64,000 nt of DNA, taken from an uncultured Bacteroidales bacterium. GTDB taxonomy: Bacteria; Bacteroidota; Bacteroidia; Bacteroidales; UBA932. Location of the stretch: positions 37,907-101,906 of the forward strand of contig UQYV01000005.1 of the NCBI GenBank assembly GCA_900545245.1, in the 5' to 3' direction. Positions 52,000 through 61,318 of this stretch are shown here, in pieces; position 1 is the first letter of the stretch, and each line of letters begins with the position of its first letter. A program made the translations under genes and the position numbers. The notes under the pieces were generated by a model. It saw only the letters and a program-made list of their open reading frames with translations, searched no databases and was not told the origin of the DNA.

Positions 52000-53259
52000 T
52001 CAGTCTTTGTTTTTGATCGGGACTTCGATGCCGCTTGGCCAGACTACCTTGTCGGGGTAGTGGGCGGTGGCGTCGTTGCCGTTGCCGGTCCAGTCTTTGA
52101 CTGTGGCTCCGGCGCCCTCGTTGAACTTCCAGTAGGCGCAGAGGCCTGGGGTGGTCGGATCTACGTCGTACATATTGCGGTAGATTTCCTCCTGGGTGCG
52201 GACTGTGCGCCAGATGCGCACCTCGCAGATTTCGCCGTCGAGCATACGGGACATATCGTCCGGTTCGCCGTAGGAATGGCCAATCTTGAACATAAAATCC
52301 TTGCCATAGACCTGCTTGCCGAGGTTGATGTCCTCCGCCTTGCCGTAGTTGTCGATGGAAGAATAGAGCTGGCCGTCAACATAGATGGCTGCCGTGCGGG
52401 TCTCGGTGTCGTGGGTGATGGCGAGATGGTACCATTCGCCTGCCTGGAGAAGCTTGCTCTTGTCCGCTGCCGGGAACTTGATTTCGTGGACTGCGAACTG
52501 GAGCTGCTGCTGAGGGAAATTTGCATCACCGAAACGGAAGAGACAGTACTGCTCGATACCCATAATCGTCGATATGTCCTTCTTGTCGTCTCCGAAATCG
52601 TTCACACGCACTATCGCCTCGTAGGTCAGTTGCTTGAGGTCGTTGACCACTCCCGCAGTCGGGCTTCCCGGAGTGCCGGCCTTCTCGTCCGGACCGTCGA
52701 AACCACGGACCTCGAAATAGTTGTTCTTCAGGCTCACGGCCGAGGTGATGGCGCTTGAACGGCGCACCACATAGCAGACAGTGCGGGAACCTTCCAAAAT
52801 CCCCACTCCGCCGGAAACCGCAGTGATGGTCACAGGGAGCAGGTAGCCCTTGTCAAGTTCGAGCTCCTTCAGGTCCATAAAATTGACCTTGGTGCTTTTG
52901 GACTGCGACTGTCCCGCAGGGATGTGCAGAGAAGTCTCGGAAAGACTGTAGTGCTTCGGATCGAGCGCAGCAAAGCCGCCGCCAAGCCGCGCGCTGTAGG
53001 TAGAAACGAGCGAAGGCGCCACCTCGATCTTCACTTCCACGTCTCCGGCATTAGGGTATGCCATCACAGCGGAAAGCGAACGGCTGCCTGTCTCTGTCAC
53101 ATTGTTGAAAGTGAACTGGCTCAGTTCCTTAACCTGAGCGGCATCGATATAGACTACATTTTCAAAAGGAGAATCCTTTGTGTAGTCCTTCCGGCAGGCG
53201 TCGAGCATAAAGAGCGAAGCGACTGCCGCAAAAAGTGAAAATATGTGTTTTGCTTTCAT
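52000..53259 (-). CDS. DUF1735 and LamG-like domain lipoprotein
   Basis: A 419-residue lipoprotein (lipobox in MLDACRK). The N-terminal half carries a DUF1735-like domain (VVYIDAAQ, AVMAYPNAGDVEVKIEVAP, HIPAGQSQSKSTKV). The C-terminal half is a LamG/concanavalin-like jelly roll: LTYEAIVRVND, EWYHLAITHDTETRTAAIYVDGQLY, GEICEVRIWRTVRTQEEI and LCAYWKFNEGAG. This suggests glycan binding at the cell surface as part of PUL3. ATG 53259 begins the signal peptide; the longer start at 53286 does not. It is last in the operon, 12 nt from its neighbour. Confidence 0.85.
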   Translation of the reverse strand: MKAKHIFSLFAAVASLFMLDACRKDYTKDSPFENVVYIDAAQVKELSQFTFNNVTETGSRSLSAVMAYPNAGDVEVKIEVAPSLVSTYSARLGGGFAALDPKHYSLSETSLHIPAGQSQSKSTKVNFMDLKELELDKGYLLPVTITAVSGGVGILEGSRTVCYVVRRSSAITSAVSLKNNYFEVRGFDGPDEKAGTPGSPTAGVVNDLKQLTYEAIVRVNDFGDDKKDISTIMGIEQYCLFRFGDANFPQQQLQFAVHEIKFPAADKSKLLQAGEWYHLAITHDTETRTAAIYVDGQLYSSIDNYGKAEDINLGKQVYGKDFMFKIGHSYGEPDDMSRMLDGEICEVRIWRTVRTQEEIYRNMYDVDPTTPGLCAYWKFNEGAGATVKDWTGNGNDATAHYPDKVVWPSGIEVPIKNKD

Positions 53260-53270
53260 AGTTTCAAAAA

Positions 53271-54986
53271 TTACCAATCTTTGCAATATGCGTTGTAATT
53301 GTTTTCTGCGTGTCTGGTCATCGGAAGCACTGTGTAATCATATTTATACCGCTTAACTCTCCATCTTCCGTTTGGCCGTAGTTCATAGTAGAGAGCTTCG
53401 TCCGCGATTAAGCCAATATATCTAAATGGACGATTATAAGGAAAGCCTTCATAATCACCAGCAAGTCGCCCTGTAATATCTGCATATACCACATACATCT
53501 TATTCTTCATTCTGCCATCTCTTTTCCAAAAGAAGACATTTAAGGACTGCTGCAGCTCATCGTCAAACGACATCCCGCTGCCTGCTGAAGTCCGAGGAAC
53601 CACAATGCTGCCATATCTGTCCTGAGAGAGGCCGGCAATGGGTTTTCTCTTGAATGAACTATATGGGTTTTCTTTCTCCCACGGCTCTATAATCTGAAGA
53701 AATTGATTTTCTTCTGCATATCCGTGCCAGGCATAGTCGATGTATTTGCCCACTTCGACTCCTCCGCATAGGGTGGCATCGTGGAAATACTCCGTCGGCT
53801 CCTCTTTGTCCACAAGGGTGAGCAGTTTGTCAGGAAGGGCTTCGCGAAGGGACTTAATCAACTTGGGGTAGGATGTGGTGTTCATCGCAGGGAAACCTTC
53901 CTTGCCGTAACCACTGCCCTCGTCCCTGAGATTGACGCCATCAATTCCATAGCTTTCGACGACATTTTTTACTTGGGCAGTGAAATCCTCAATCTGGGCA
54001 TCACTCATATTGCAGAAACCTATTCCCTTTCCTCCACCCTGGATGCAGATGCAGACTTTCCTTCCGGCAGCCTGGAGAGGACGGATGTAACGGGCCGAGT
54101 TTTCAAGAACATAGTTAAGGTCGGGACTTAGAGAAAAGATGACTCTCTGAGACTCTGGTACATATCCCACTGTGGATGGACGGAGATTCACGATATTTCC
54201 GGCAAGTGTATAATGTTTCTGTATATATCCTTCATCCATATGTGTTCTCATATAAGCCAAGACATTTGCGGCTTGAGGTTGGTATTCCTCCACATTAAGA
54301 TAGAGAACAGTGAAAAGCTCCGGATTCATCTCTATCTTCTCTTTTGTTTCAATTTGCCAACTGTCTGCTGTTACAGACAATTTGTCAACACTGATTATAT
54401 ACTCCGATTTTATAACTGTGCCGTTGTCGTCGCTCAGCACTATCGTCAGAGGCAGAGAATAAATGGTTTCAGGGTCAAGTTCTTTGTTACTGAGCTTTAT
54501 GACGATTTTATCGGAATCCGTCTTACCTGCCTTGATTGTAATAGTTTCAGCACTCATTTGCAAATTAGCAGTCGGGAAGAAATCACTTTTATACTCTGTT
54601 TTTGGAAAGTTTCCCAAGAGTTTTCTCCAATATGCATAAGCCTGCTGATTCCTTCGTTCCACCTCAGCGCGATATTCAGCCGAAAACTCGCTGCCGATGA
54701 CGATTTCGGCCGTCAAATCCTTCGAGGCCGGTTTGTTGAGAGTGAGCACAAGTTCGTCGATGACTGTGGTCTGAGGCTCCTCGCCTTCTTCCTGGGCGAA
54801 AATGTCGATTATGGTGACTCCGGAGAACGAATGACCGCTGCGCATCGAGCTCTTGACTGCGGCAAATGATGTCTCATCCGGCAGCTTTCCGGTCTCCAGC
54901 GCGATGAACTCTTCGCTGCAGGCTGAAAGCAGCACCGCAAACGGGAGGGCGAAAAGGAGAGAACGGATTATATTGTTAGTTTTCAT
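53271..54986 (-). CDS. DUF1735-GH18 protein with altered catalytic motif
   Basis: A 571-residue lipoprotein (ALPFAVLLSACSE). An N-terminal DUF1735-like domain (about residues 60-210) precedes a GH18-type barrel. At 348-356 the motif reads IDGVNLRDE, where family 18 endoglycosidases have DGxDxDxE. Asp349 and Glu356 remain, but the second and third Asp positions are Asn352 and Arg354. The Arg two residues before the catalytic Glu should impair substrate-assisted catalysis. The layout recalls the endo-beta-N-acetylglucosaminidase of high-mannose N-glycan PULs (BT3987-like). It may bind rather than cut. Confidence 0.8.
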   Translation of the reverse strand: MKTNNIIRSLLFALPFAVLLSACSEEFIALETGKLPDETSFAAVKSSMRSGHSFSGVTIIDIFAQEEGEEPQTTVIDELVLTLNKPASKDLTAEIVIGSEFSAEYRAEVERRNQQAYAYWRKLLGNFPKTEYKSDFFPTANLQMSAETITIKAGKTDSDKIVIKLSNKELDPETIYSLPLTIVLSDDNGTVIKSEYIISVDKLSVTADSWQIETKEKIEMNPELFTVLYLNVEEYQPQAANVLAYMRTHMDEGYIQKHYTLAGNIVNLRPSTVGYVPESQRVIFSLSPDLNYVLENSARYIRPLQAAGRKVCICIQGGGKGIGFCNMSDAQIEDFTAQVKNVVESYGIDGVNLRDEGSGYGKEGFPAMNTTSYPKLIKSLREALPDKLLTLVDKEEPTEYFHDATLCGGVEVGKYIDYAWHGYAEENQFLQIIEPWEKENPYSSFKRKPIAGLSQDRYGSIVVPRTSAGSGMSFDDELQQSLNVFFWKRDGRMKNKMYVVYADITGRLAGDYEGFPYNRPFRYIGLIADEALYYELRPNGRWRVKRYKYDYTVLPMTRHAENNYNAYCKDW

Positions 54987-55007
54987 AACTTTAGCATTTT
55001 AAAATTA

Positions 55008-55964
55008 CTATCTTGACGGATTCATCGAGCTGATGATCCCACGAGTGGTCGCATAGTTCGTCAGAGGGTTGCTGTAGTCTTCCCCGATGTTTTTGAGAGC
55101 TATGCCTCCAAGAGGTCCGAGAGAAGCTACATAGTCGAGAATCAACGGCACCTGAGGTTTCTTGGAGTTGTTCGAGTCGTAGATTTCTCCTCCGATGGCT
55201 GCCGAGAGCAGGACCTTTTCCTTGCTGACTCCTTCGGCAGAGAGAAGGGCGTTCATCATAAGCTTGAGACTCACGACGTTGTCGAACGAAGAACTCGGCG
55301 CAATGAGAAGGTCGAGTTTGGCGCGGTCTTCCGCAGTGAGAAACTCCGGCACGCCTTCGAAGATGAGAAGCCCCGTGCTTCCCGCTGCCGCCCTCAATTT
55401 GGAAACTATAAGGGCTGCGGCCTCCTTTCGGGCAGCGATCTGTTCAGGAGTGCCGTCGTAGAGTGGCGCACCTGTGAAGACAAAGCCGTCGAGGGAGAGT
55501 TCACGGGCTTGGGATGTGAGGCGGTCGAGACGGGATTGGAGAGCGGTTTTGTCGGCGAGGCTCTCTGTTGCCATTGCCGCATAGTCCAATTTGAGGACGA
55601 CCTTCGTGCTCTTTTCCTTCAGGAGAGGGATGTCCTCGCGGTCGAAAGCGGAAATGGCGTCCGGGCGGGAAAGCGCCACGATGTCCAAAGAGTCCGGAAG
55701 CGAGCGCAGGAAACTGCCCTCATTCACCGGAGACTCCGCTCCGTTGTCGAACTCGGCGTAGGTGAGGTAGTGGCTGCTGCTTTTGTAGTTTAGCAGCACA
55801 TCCATATAGCGGCTCCACAACTGCGGGTCGCGGTCTTTCGCTCCGCTCAGCTTCAATTGCAGCGCCTCCGGTTCATTCCACTTGGAGCAGGCTCCCAAAA
55901 GAAGGGCGGCGGCAAGCGGGAGAAGAGCCGTGAGGAAGGAGAATTTTATTCTATTGACTATCAT
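55008..55964 (-). CDS. GH18-like surface glycan-binding protein, catalytic acids absent
   Basis: A 318-residue lipoprotein (LPLAAALLLGACSK). The barrel-like fold has IVALSRPDAISAFD, TKVVLKLDYAAM, and LDGFVFTGAP, in which position 159 keeps the first Asp of the GH18 DxxDxDxE motif while the other acids are Val, Thr and Ala. The protein should therefore be inactive and act as a surface glycan-binding protein, as known for GH18-like proteins beside SusD in N-glycan loci. 22 nt separate it from the DUF1735-GH18 gene. Confidence 0.75.
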   Translation of the reverse strand: MIVNRIKFSFLTALLPLAAALLLGACSKWNEPEALQLKLSGAKDRDPQLWSRYMDVLLNYKSSSHYLTYAEFDNGAESPVNEGSFLRSLPDSLDIVALSRPDAISAFDREDIPLLKEKSTKVVLKLDYAAMATESLADKTALQSRLDRLTSQARELSLDGFVFTGAPLYDGTPEQIAARKEAAALIVSKLRAAAGSTGLLIFEGVPEFLTAEDRAKLDLLIAPSSSFDNVVSLKLMMNALLSAEGVSKEKVLLSAAIGGEIYDSNNSKKPQVPLILDYVASLGPLGGIALKNIGEDYSNPLTNYATTRGIISSMNPSR

Positions 55965-56015
55965 ATTCTCAGTTTTTAGTTTTGTGAATCTTTTACTCTT
56001 GTGTCGAGGGGAAAC

Positions 56016-57575
56016 CTATGGCTTTTTGTCCCACCAGAGCCGGGTGCCTCCGTTGTCCGGACCGCCGAGAAGGTTGGTGACGGCGGAGCTAAGGTTGGCA
56101 GAGTTCTCGGAGTACTCGATTGGCGGATACCACAGACGTCTCGGCATTATGTTGGAGTCTATGGTTCCTCCGCTCTTATTTTCGACTACCGGAATGAGTT
56201 TAGGGTAGCCTGTACGGCGGAATTCGCTCCAAGCCTCCACGCAAAGCGGGAAGATTGCAATCCATTTCTGGGTAATGATGCGTTCGAGGTTTCTTTCGAG
56301 ACCGCCCTCATCTTCCCAGGCGATGGTAATCTGGCTGCGCGGTCCGCCGGTGTCGTTGAAGGCCGAGCGCGGGTCGGTGTATGCCGCAGGCTTGAGTTCG
56401 GTGTTGGCGATGTAGTCAGCGGCCTTGTCAGAGACGCCGTACTGCTCGAAGGATAGGGCAATGGCGGAATTGTAGAGTTCCTTTGCCTCTGCGCCCATAT
56501 TCCAGCCTCTCAATGCGCCCTCTGCACGGAGGAATGCCACTTCGGCGGCGTTCATCCACAGGAACGGACTCGATTCGTTGAGAACCGGAGATGAGTAGGT
56601 GGTGACGAAGAGGTCTTTGTTGGCGACGTCGATTCCGATGCGTATGCCATAGAAATCCTCTTTATTGTTCCACACGCCCTTGGTGAACATTTTTTCGCGG
56701 CGAGGGTCGGCATATCCGTTCATATAACTGATGATGTCTGCCCCGACACGGTGGTCACTCCAATCGTTGAAGACCATTGCGGAACGGTTTTCGGCGACGG
56801 TGAGGAAGGCGTTGTCGGCGTTGGTGGTGATGACTCCCGCAGCGACTGCTTCTTCAGCGACTTTTTTCGCGGTCTCGGGGTCGGCATAGGACATACGCAC
56901 CGCCATCCTGAGTTTGAGGGAGTTGGTGAAACGATACCATTTTGTGAGGTCGCCGAAATAGACGTCGTCGAATTTGCGGAAGGCGTCGGCGCTCAGTCCG
57001 AGATTGTCGGAGAGAACGGCGAGGACTTCATCAAGTTCGCGGAGCATCTGACGATAGACCTCTTCCTGGGAGTCGTAGGCGACGGCGAGGCTTTCGCTGC
57101 TGTTGCCGCTGATGACTTTGGAGTATGGAATGGGACCGTACATATCTGTCATCCTGTGCATTATGCAGACACGGAGGAGTTTCGCGAGAGCCTGTGCCAC
57201 CGGGTCATCGGTGGAGGAGAGGATGTCGCGGTAGTAGGGATAGGTCCGCGTGAAGACATCGGAGTAGGTCTTGTTCTGCCAGTCGACAGGCGGATTGTAG
57301 GTCTCGAATTTGTCTGTCCAGGCGACTGTCGCTCCGAAGTAGCCGGCGTAAGGACCGGCGGCAAGTGCCTCCACGAACTGGTAGAGGTGCTCGGCAGTCG
57401 GCACGACAAGCCCCTGCAAGCCCTTGAGGGTGGAGCCTATGATGTAGCCCTCCCGCTGGAGTTCTTCGCTGTCCACCTGGTAGCCTTTGCGGTTGATTTT
57501 GTCAAATTCAGCCGTGCAGCAGACGGAAACGAGAGCTGTGAGGATGAGCGCCGTTATTGTTTTATGTGCTTTCAT
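56016..57575 (-). CDS. SusD/RagB-family lipoprotein of PUL3
   Basis: A 519-residue lipoprotein (MKAHKTITALILTALVSVCCTAEFDKINRKGY). It has LLRVCIMHRMTDMYGPIPYSKVISG and WYRFTNSLKLRMAVRMSYADPETAKK, characteristic of the SusD-like 2 type. The C-terminus reads IIPVVENKSGGTIDSNIMPRRLWYPP. Partner of the SusC encoded just upstream (14-nt gap). Start ATG 57575; ATG 57581 is equally possible. Confidence 0.92.
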   Translation of the reverse strand: MKAHKTITALILTALVSVCCTAEFDKINRKGYQVDSEELQREGYIIGSTLKGLQGLVVPTAEHLYQFVEALAAGPYAGYFGATVAWTDKFETYNPPVDWQNKTYSDVFTRTYPYYRDILSSTDDPVAQALAKLLRVCIMHRMTDMYGPIPYSKVISGNSSESLAVAYDSQEEVYRQMLRELDEVLAVLSDNLGLSADAFRKFDDVYFGDLTKWYRFTNSLKLRMAVRMSYADPETAKKVAEEAVAAGVITTNADNAFLTVAENRSAMVFNDWSDHRVGADIISYMNGYADPRREKMFTKGVWNNKEDFYGIRIGIDVANKDLFVTTYSSPVLNESSPFLWMNAAEVAFLRAEGALRGWNMGAEAKELYNSAIALSFEQYGVSDKAADYIANTELKPAAYTDPRSAFNDTGGPRSQITIAWEDEGGLERNLERIITQKWIAIFPLCVEAWSEFRRTGYPKLIPVVENKSGGTIDSNIMPRRLWYPPIEYSENSANLSSAVTNLLGGPDNGGTRLWWDKKP

Positions 57576-57589
57576 ATTCATAGCCGGTT

Positions 57590-60500
57590 TTAAAAGTTAA
57601 TCTTCGCGTTCAGACCGATGCTGCGTGTGCTCGGCATCATAAAGTAGTCGATACCCTGGTAGTAGTTGCCGGTGGATGCGACGCTTTCCGGGTCGAACGG
57701 AGCCTTGTTGTAAATCATCAGGAGGTTGCGTCCCACGAGTGCGATGTGGATTGAGCAGACATTGCCCAGCCATTTGCGCGGCACTGTGTAGCCGATGCTC
57801 GCCTCTTGGAGACGGACATTGGTCGCGCTGAATGTATAGTACTGCGGAAGTCCGCTCTGGGTGCCGATGGCCGTGTACCAGGTCTGAGGATTGACCATAG
57901 TGCGGCCGTTGACGAGCACTCCGCCATTGTCTCTTGCGCGTGCGGAGGTCTCGGAAACTCCATACTGGTCCATTGCAGCCTGGGTTGCCGAATAGACGAT
58001 TCCGCCGATGCGTGCAGTGATGAGTGCGCTGAGCTGCACTCCGTGCCACTCGAAGGAGTTCCTCCACGCGAGATTTGCCTTAGGGAAGACGCTTCCGAGC
58101 TTGATGTCCGGGAGGTTGTCCACTGTGACGAGGTTGCCGTTAGGGTCGATTTCGACCATTCCGTTTTCGTCTCTCTTGAGCCCTGACTGGGTGTAGAGGT
58201 CTCCGAGGGTCCCGCCAGGCTTGAGGATAAAGCGCGCCTTGCCGAGTCCGCCGACGTCGAGACGGTCTTTGTTGATGATTTCGCCGGTTTCAGGGTGGCG
58301 GTAGTCCTTGACGAGCTCTATTATTTTGTTACGGTTAGAAGACAGGGTGAAGCCCGATTCCCAGCCGAAGCCGTTGGCCCAGCGGTGGTTGTAGCGCAGG
58401 GAGAGTTCGACTCCGCTGTTGCGGACGTGTCCTGTCTGGAGGTAGATTGTCGAATATCCCGACGATACGGAGATTTTCGGGTCGAAGGTCTGGTTCATAG
58501 TGTTTGCCCTATACCAGCTGAAGGCAAAGGTCAAATCCTTGAAGAGTCCGAAGTCCAAACCGAGTTCCCAGGAGTTGGTGCGCTCGGGTTTGAGGTCTCC
58601 GATCGGGTAGTGGGTTTTCGGCTTCCAAGTCTGGGTGGTCTCGTCATATTCGTAGGTCGGAGAGGTGAGGTGACGCGGATATGGAGTACCGACCGAACTG
58701 AAGGATGCACGAAGTTTCAGATAGTCAATGGCTTTCGGCATCGGAAGCATTTCGGAGACAATGGCTGAGAGTCCCACCGACGGATAGAAGAAAGACTTGG
58801 TGGAGGAGTTCGCAAGCTGCGAAGCCCAGTCGTTTCGGCCTGTGAGGGTGAGGTAGAGCATATTCTTCCAGCCTGCCTCGACGGAGGCGAAGATGGACTG
58901 GGTCTGTTCTGCCCATCCTTCTTGGCGTGCCTTCTTCTTGGTGCTGTCTATGTCATAGACATTGAAGACATTAGGTATGCCGTTCTCGCGGATTGGACCA
59001 CGGTAGCTCAGTTCGTCGTAGCGGTTGTCGGAGATGCTGGCTCCGAGGGTTGCGACGAGGGAGAAGTCCGCCCATTTCTTGTTGAAGTTGGCGAGGATGT
59101 CGGCATAGGTCTGCTTTTCCTGCGGGTCTGCAACGGCGTAGTAGCCCTGGGTGCTGCCCTCGGTGATGGTCGGGTTGGAGCTGGCGTAGAGTTTCTGCTC
59201 ATATTTCGAGCCGGAGTTGTCCACTCTCACCCTTCCCGAGAGGTTGAGCCAAGGGGTGACGTCGTAGTTCAGAGCTGCCGAAAGCATATAGCGCTGGCGT
59301 TTGTTGGTGCGCAGATTCCGGTAGGAAATCCAGTATGGATTCTGCATTCTCAGGTCACCTTCGCCCTGCGGCCAGTACATTGTCTTGATTTTTCTTGCCG
59401 GGTCCCAGCGCTCGAAGACTTTGACGAGTCCGAAATCGTCTCCACGAGGGAAGAGATAGACAGGGGCAATCGGGTTGGAATATACTCCCTGGTTTGTCAT
59501 ATTACGGTCGTCCTGGATGATGTAGCTTGCACCTACGTCGAGTTTCATCTTCCCGGAAAGGAAGGATGTGGTGTTGCGTACGGTGAAGTTGAGACGGCTG
59601 TAACTGTTGTTAGGGACCATTCCGTCGGATTTTACGGATGCGGCAGAGAAGAAGGTCTGGTTGCGTTCCGTTCCGGTGGAGAGGGTGAGGGAGTTGGTGT
59701 AGACCATTCCTGTCTCGAAGAAGTCTTTAGGCTCGTATCCTTTGCGGGAGGCTTCGTTCAGGAGCGGCCCCCAGCTGAGGATGGTGGAGCCGTCGGCCTT
59801 TCCCCTGCTTCCTGTGCCGTAGCGGTTTTGGAACTGAGGAAGGACGAAAGGACGGACAAATTCGGTGTTGGTGGAGAGGGCGACTTTGAGTTTGCCCACA
59901 TCTCCGCGACGGGTGGTGATGACGATGGCTCCATTTGCCGCATTGCTTCCATAGAGGGCGGCAGCGGCTGCTCCTGTGAGCACGGATACGCTTTCTATGT
60001 CGTCAGGGTTGAGGTCGGCGATGCTTTCGGTCTTTCCACGCGAGCCGAATTCGGTGTCCCCGCCGCCTCCGAAGTTGTACATCGGGATACCGTCGATGAC
60101 GTAGAGGGCATTGCTGCTCTGTTCGATGGACTTGGTGCCTCGCATCACGACTTTGCTGGCTCCACCGATGCCGGCAGAACTGCTGTTGATGGTGACTCCG
60201 GCGACTTTACCGTCGAGGCTGTTGATGAAGTTGGCGTCTTTGACGGTGAGAAGCTGTTCGGATTTGACCTGCTGGACATTGTAGCTCAGGGCTTTCTGTT
60301 CGCGGCGAAGTCCGAGTGCAGTGACAACGACTTCGTCGAGGACATCGACGTCTTCGCTCATTTGAACGTTATGGGTGGTTTTTCCCGCAACGCCGATAGT
60401 TACGCTCTGGAATCCGAGGTAGCTGAAAACGAGTCTGTCGGTGGCGAAGGCTTCAATGCTGTAGCGTCCGTCAATGTCGGTGACTGTTCCCGTTTTTTTG

Positions 60501-60940
60501 CCTTCGACCGCAACGCCTGCCCCAACGAGGGCTTCGTCGTTAGCGTCTGTGACGCGCCCTGTGATTGTGAGGGGCTTAGGCTCCGGCGTCACGGGTTTAG
60601 GCACGATTTTGATGTAGCGGTCTTTGATTTCGAAGCTGCACTCTGTCCCGGCGAGGATTCGGGTGAGGGCTTCGCGAAGAGGGGCATCCTTGAGGCTGAG
60701 GTCCACGGGTGCGGCCCCCTCAAGTGCAGAGTCGTTGTAGCCGATGGAAAGCCCGGACTGACGCTCGACTTCCTTGAGCGCGTCAATCACCGAGATTCCC
60801 TGTTTTTGTAGGCTAATTTTGACATCGTCCTGTGCTTGTGCCGAGTTTGTCGAAAGGAACAGGCACAGAATACAAGCGAGTGCAGCGATTACCGTTGACG
60901 GTATTCGTCTTTTCGCTTTAATTTTGTAATTTTGCAGCAT
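57590..60940 (-). CDS. SusC/RagA-family transporter with N-terminal STN domain (PUL3)
   Basis: A 1116-residue outer-membrane transporter. After a signal peptide ending AQAQ come an STN domain (residues about 38-112, ISLQKQGISVIDALKEVERQSG) and a CarboxypepD_reg-like domain (ITGRVTDANDEALVGAG). Then come the plug (LDEVVVTALGLRREQKALS, LTGAAAAALYGSNAANGAIVITT) and the barrel ending SIGLNAKINF. The STN domain signals to an anti-sigma factor, matching the FecR-like gene next door. Import of an oligosaccharide handled by the GH18-like proteins is inferred. Confidence 0.95.
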   Translation of the reverse strand: MLQNYKIKAKRRIPSTVIAALACILCLFLSTNSAQAQDDVKISLQKQGISVIDALKEVERQSGLSIGYNDSALEGAAPVDLSLKDAPLREALTRILAGTECSFEIKDRYIKIVPKPVTPEPKPLTITGRVTDANDEALVGAGVAVEGKKTGTVTDIDGRYSIEAFATDRLVFSYLGFQSVTIGVAGKTTHNVQMSEDVDVLDEVVVTALGLRREQKALSYNVQQVKSEQLLTVKDANFINSLDGKVAGVTINSSSAGIGGASKVVMRGTKSIEQSSNALYVIDGIPMYNFGGGGDTEFGSRGKTESIADLNPDDIESVSVLTGAAAAALYGSNAANGAIVITTRRGDVGKLKVALSTNTEFVRPFVLPQFQNRYGTGSRGKADGSTILSWGPLLNEASRKGYEPKDFFETGMVYTNSLTLSTGTERNQTFFSAASVKSDGMVPNNSYSRLNFTVRNTTSFLSGKMKLDVGASYIIQDDRNMTNQGVYSNPIAPVYLFPRGDDFGLVKVFERWDPARKIKTMYWPQGEGDLRMQNPYWISYRNLRTNKRQRYMLSAALNYDVTPWLNLSGRVRVDNSGSKYEQKLYASSNPTITEGSTQGYYAVADPQEKQTYADILANFNKKWADFSLVATLGASISDNRYDELSYRGPIRENGIPNVFNVYDIDSTKKKARQEGWAEQTQSIFASVEAGWKNMLYLTLTGRNDWASQLANSSTKSFFYPSVGLSAIVSEMLPMPKAIDYLKLRASFSSVGTPYPRHLTSPTYEYDETTQTWKPKTHYPIGDLKPERTNSWELGLDFGLFKDLTFAFSWYRANTMNQTFDPKISVSSGYSTIYLQTGHVRNSGVELSLRYNHRWANGFGWESGFTLSSNRNKIIELVKDYRHPETGEIINKDRLDVGGLGKARFILKPGGTLGDLYTQSGLKRDENGMVEIDPNGNLVTVDNLPDIKLGSVFPKANLAWRNSFEWHGVQLSALITARIGGIVYSATQAAMDQYGVSETSARARDNGGVLVNGRTMVNPQTWYTAIGTQSGLPQYYTFSATNVRLQEASIGYTVPRKWLGNVCSIHIALVGRNLLMIYNKAPFDPESVASTGNYYQGIDYFMMPSTRSIGLNAKINF

Positions 60941-61021
60941 AGACTACTTGATAATTGGTTATTTATTAAGAGTGTTTTAGAAACATGAAAAAAATAAACT
61001 GTTTCAGATTTGTCAATTATT

Positions 61022-61143
61022 TTCGAGTATAGATTTCTTTTGGAAGAAGGAGTGTACTGGAGGTACACGACTGATGAGAAAATAAATATAGACCGAAAAG
61101 AATGAGAAAAGATGATGCAGGTTATTTTTTGAAGGTTTCCTAA
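61022..61143 (+). repeat. Dispersed coding remnant, copy 2
   Basis: In frame from 61022 it encodes FEYRFLLEEGVYWRYTTDEK, then INIDRKE and TGA at 61103-61105. In another frame KDDAGYFLKVS with stop at 61141-61143 resumes the tail seen in copy 1. A roughly 28-nt segment appears inserted, and part of it is shared with copy 3. It lies in the 60941-61318 gap between susC and the anti-sigma gene, opposite in strand to both. Confidence 0.65.
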
Positions 61144-61318
61144 GATTGGAACGTCGTTCTGATTTCCAAATTGTCACGGCGCCCAATTTCTCAGAACATT
61201 TTTTCTGATTGTCAGGTGGTCTTTTGTTATTTCAGACTCGGAATGGAAGGGGCGGAGTGAGTGTCGCCGGCTGTCATTTCGGGTCCTTTTTTTATCATAG
61301 TCCCGTGGTTTTCAGTTT

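Noticed and set aside
58922..60811. A 629-codon plus-strand frame inside susC of PUL3
   Set aside because: It is antisense to a clearly conserved SusC gene with all family motifs, lacks any recognisable domain, and has the composition expected of the reverse strand of a GC-rich gene.
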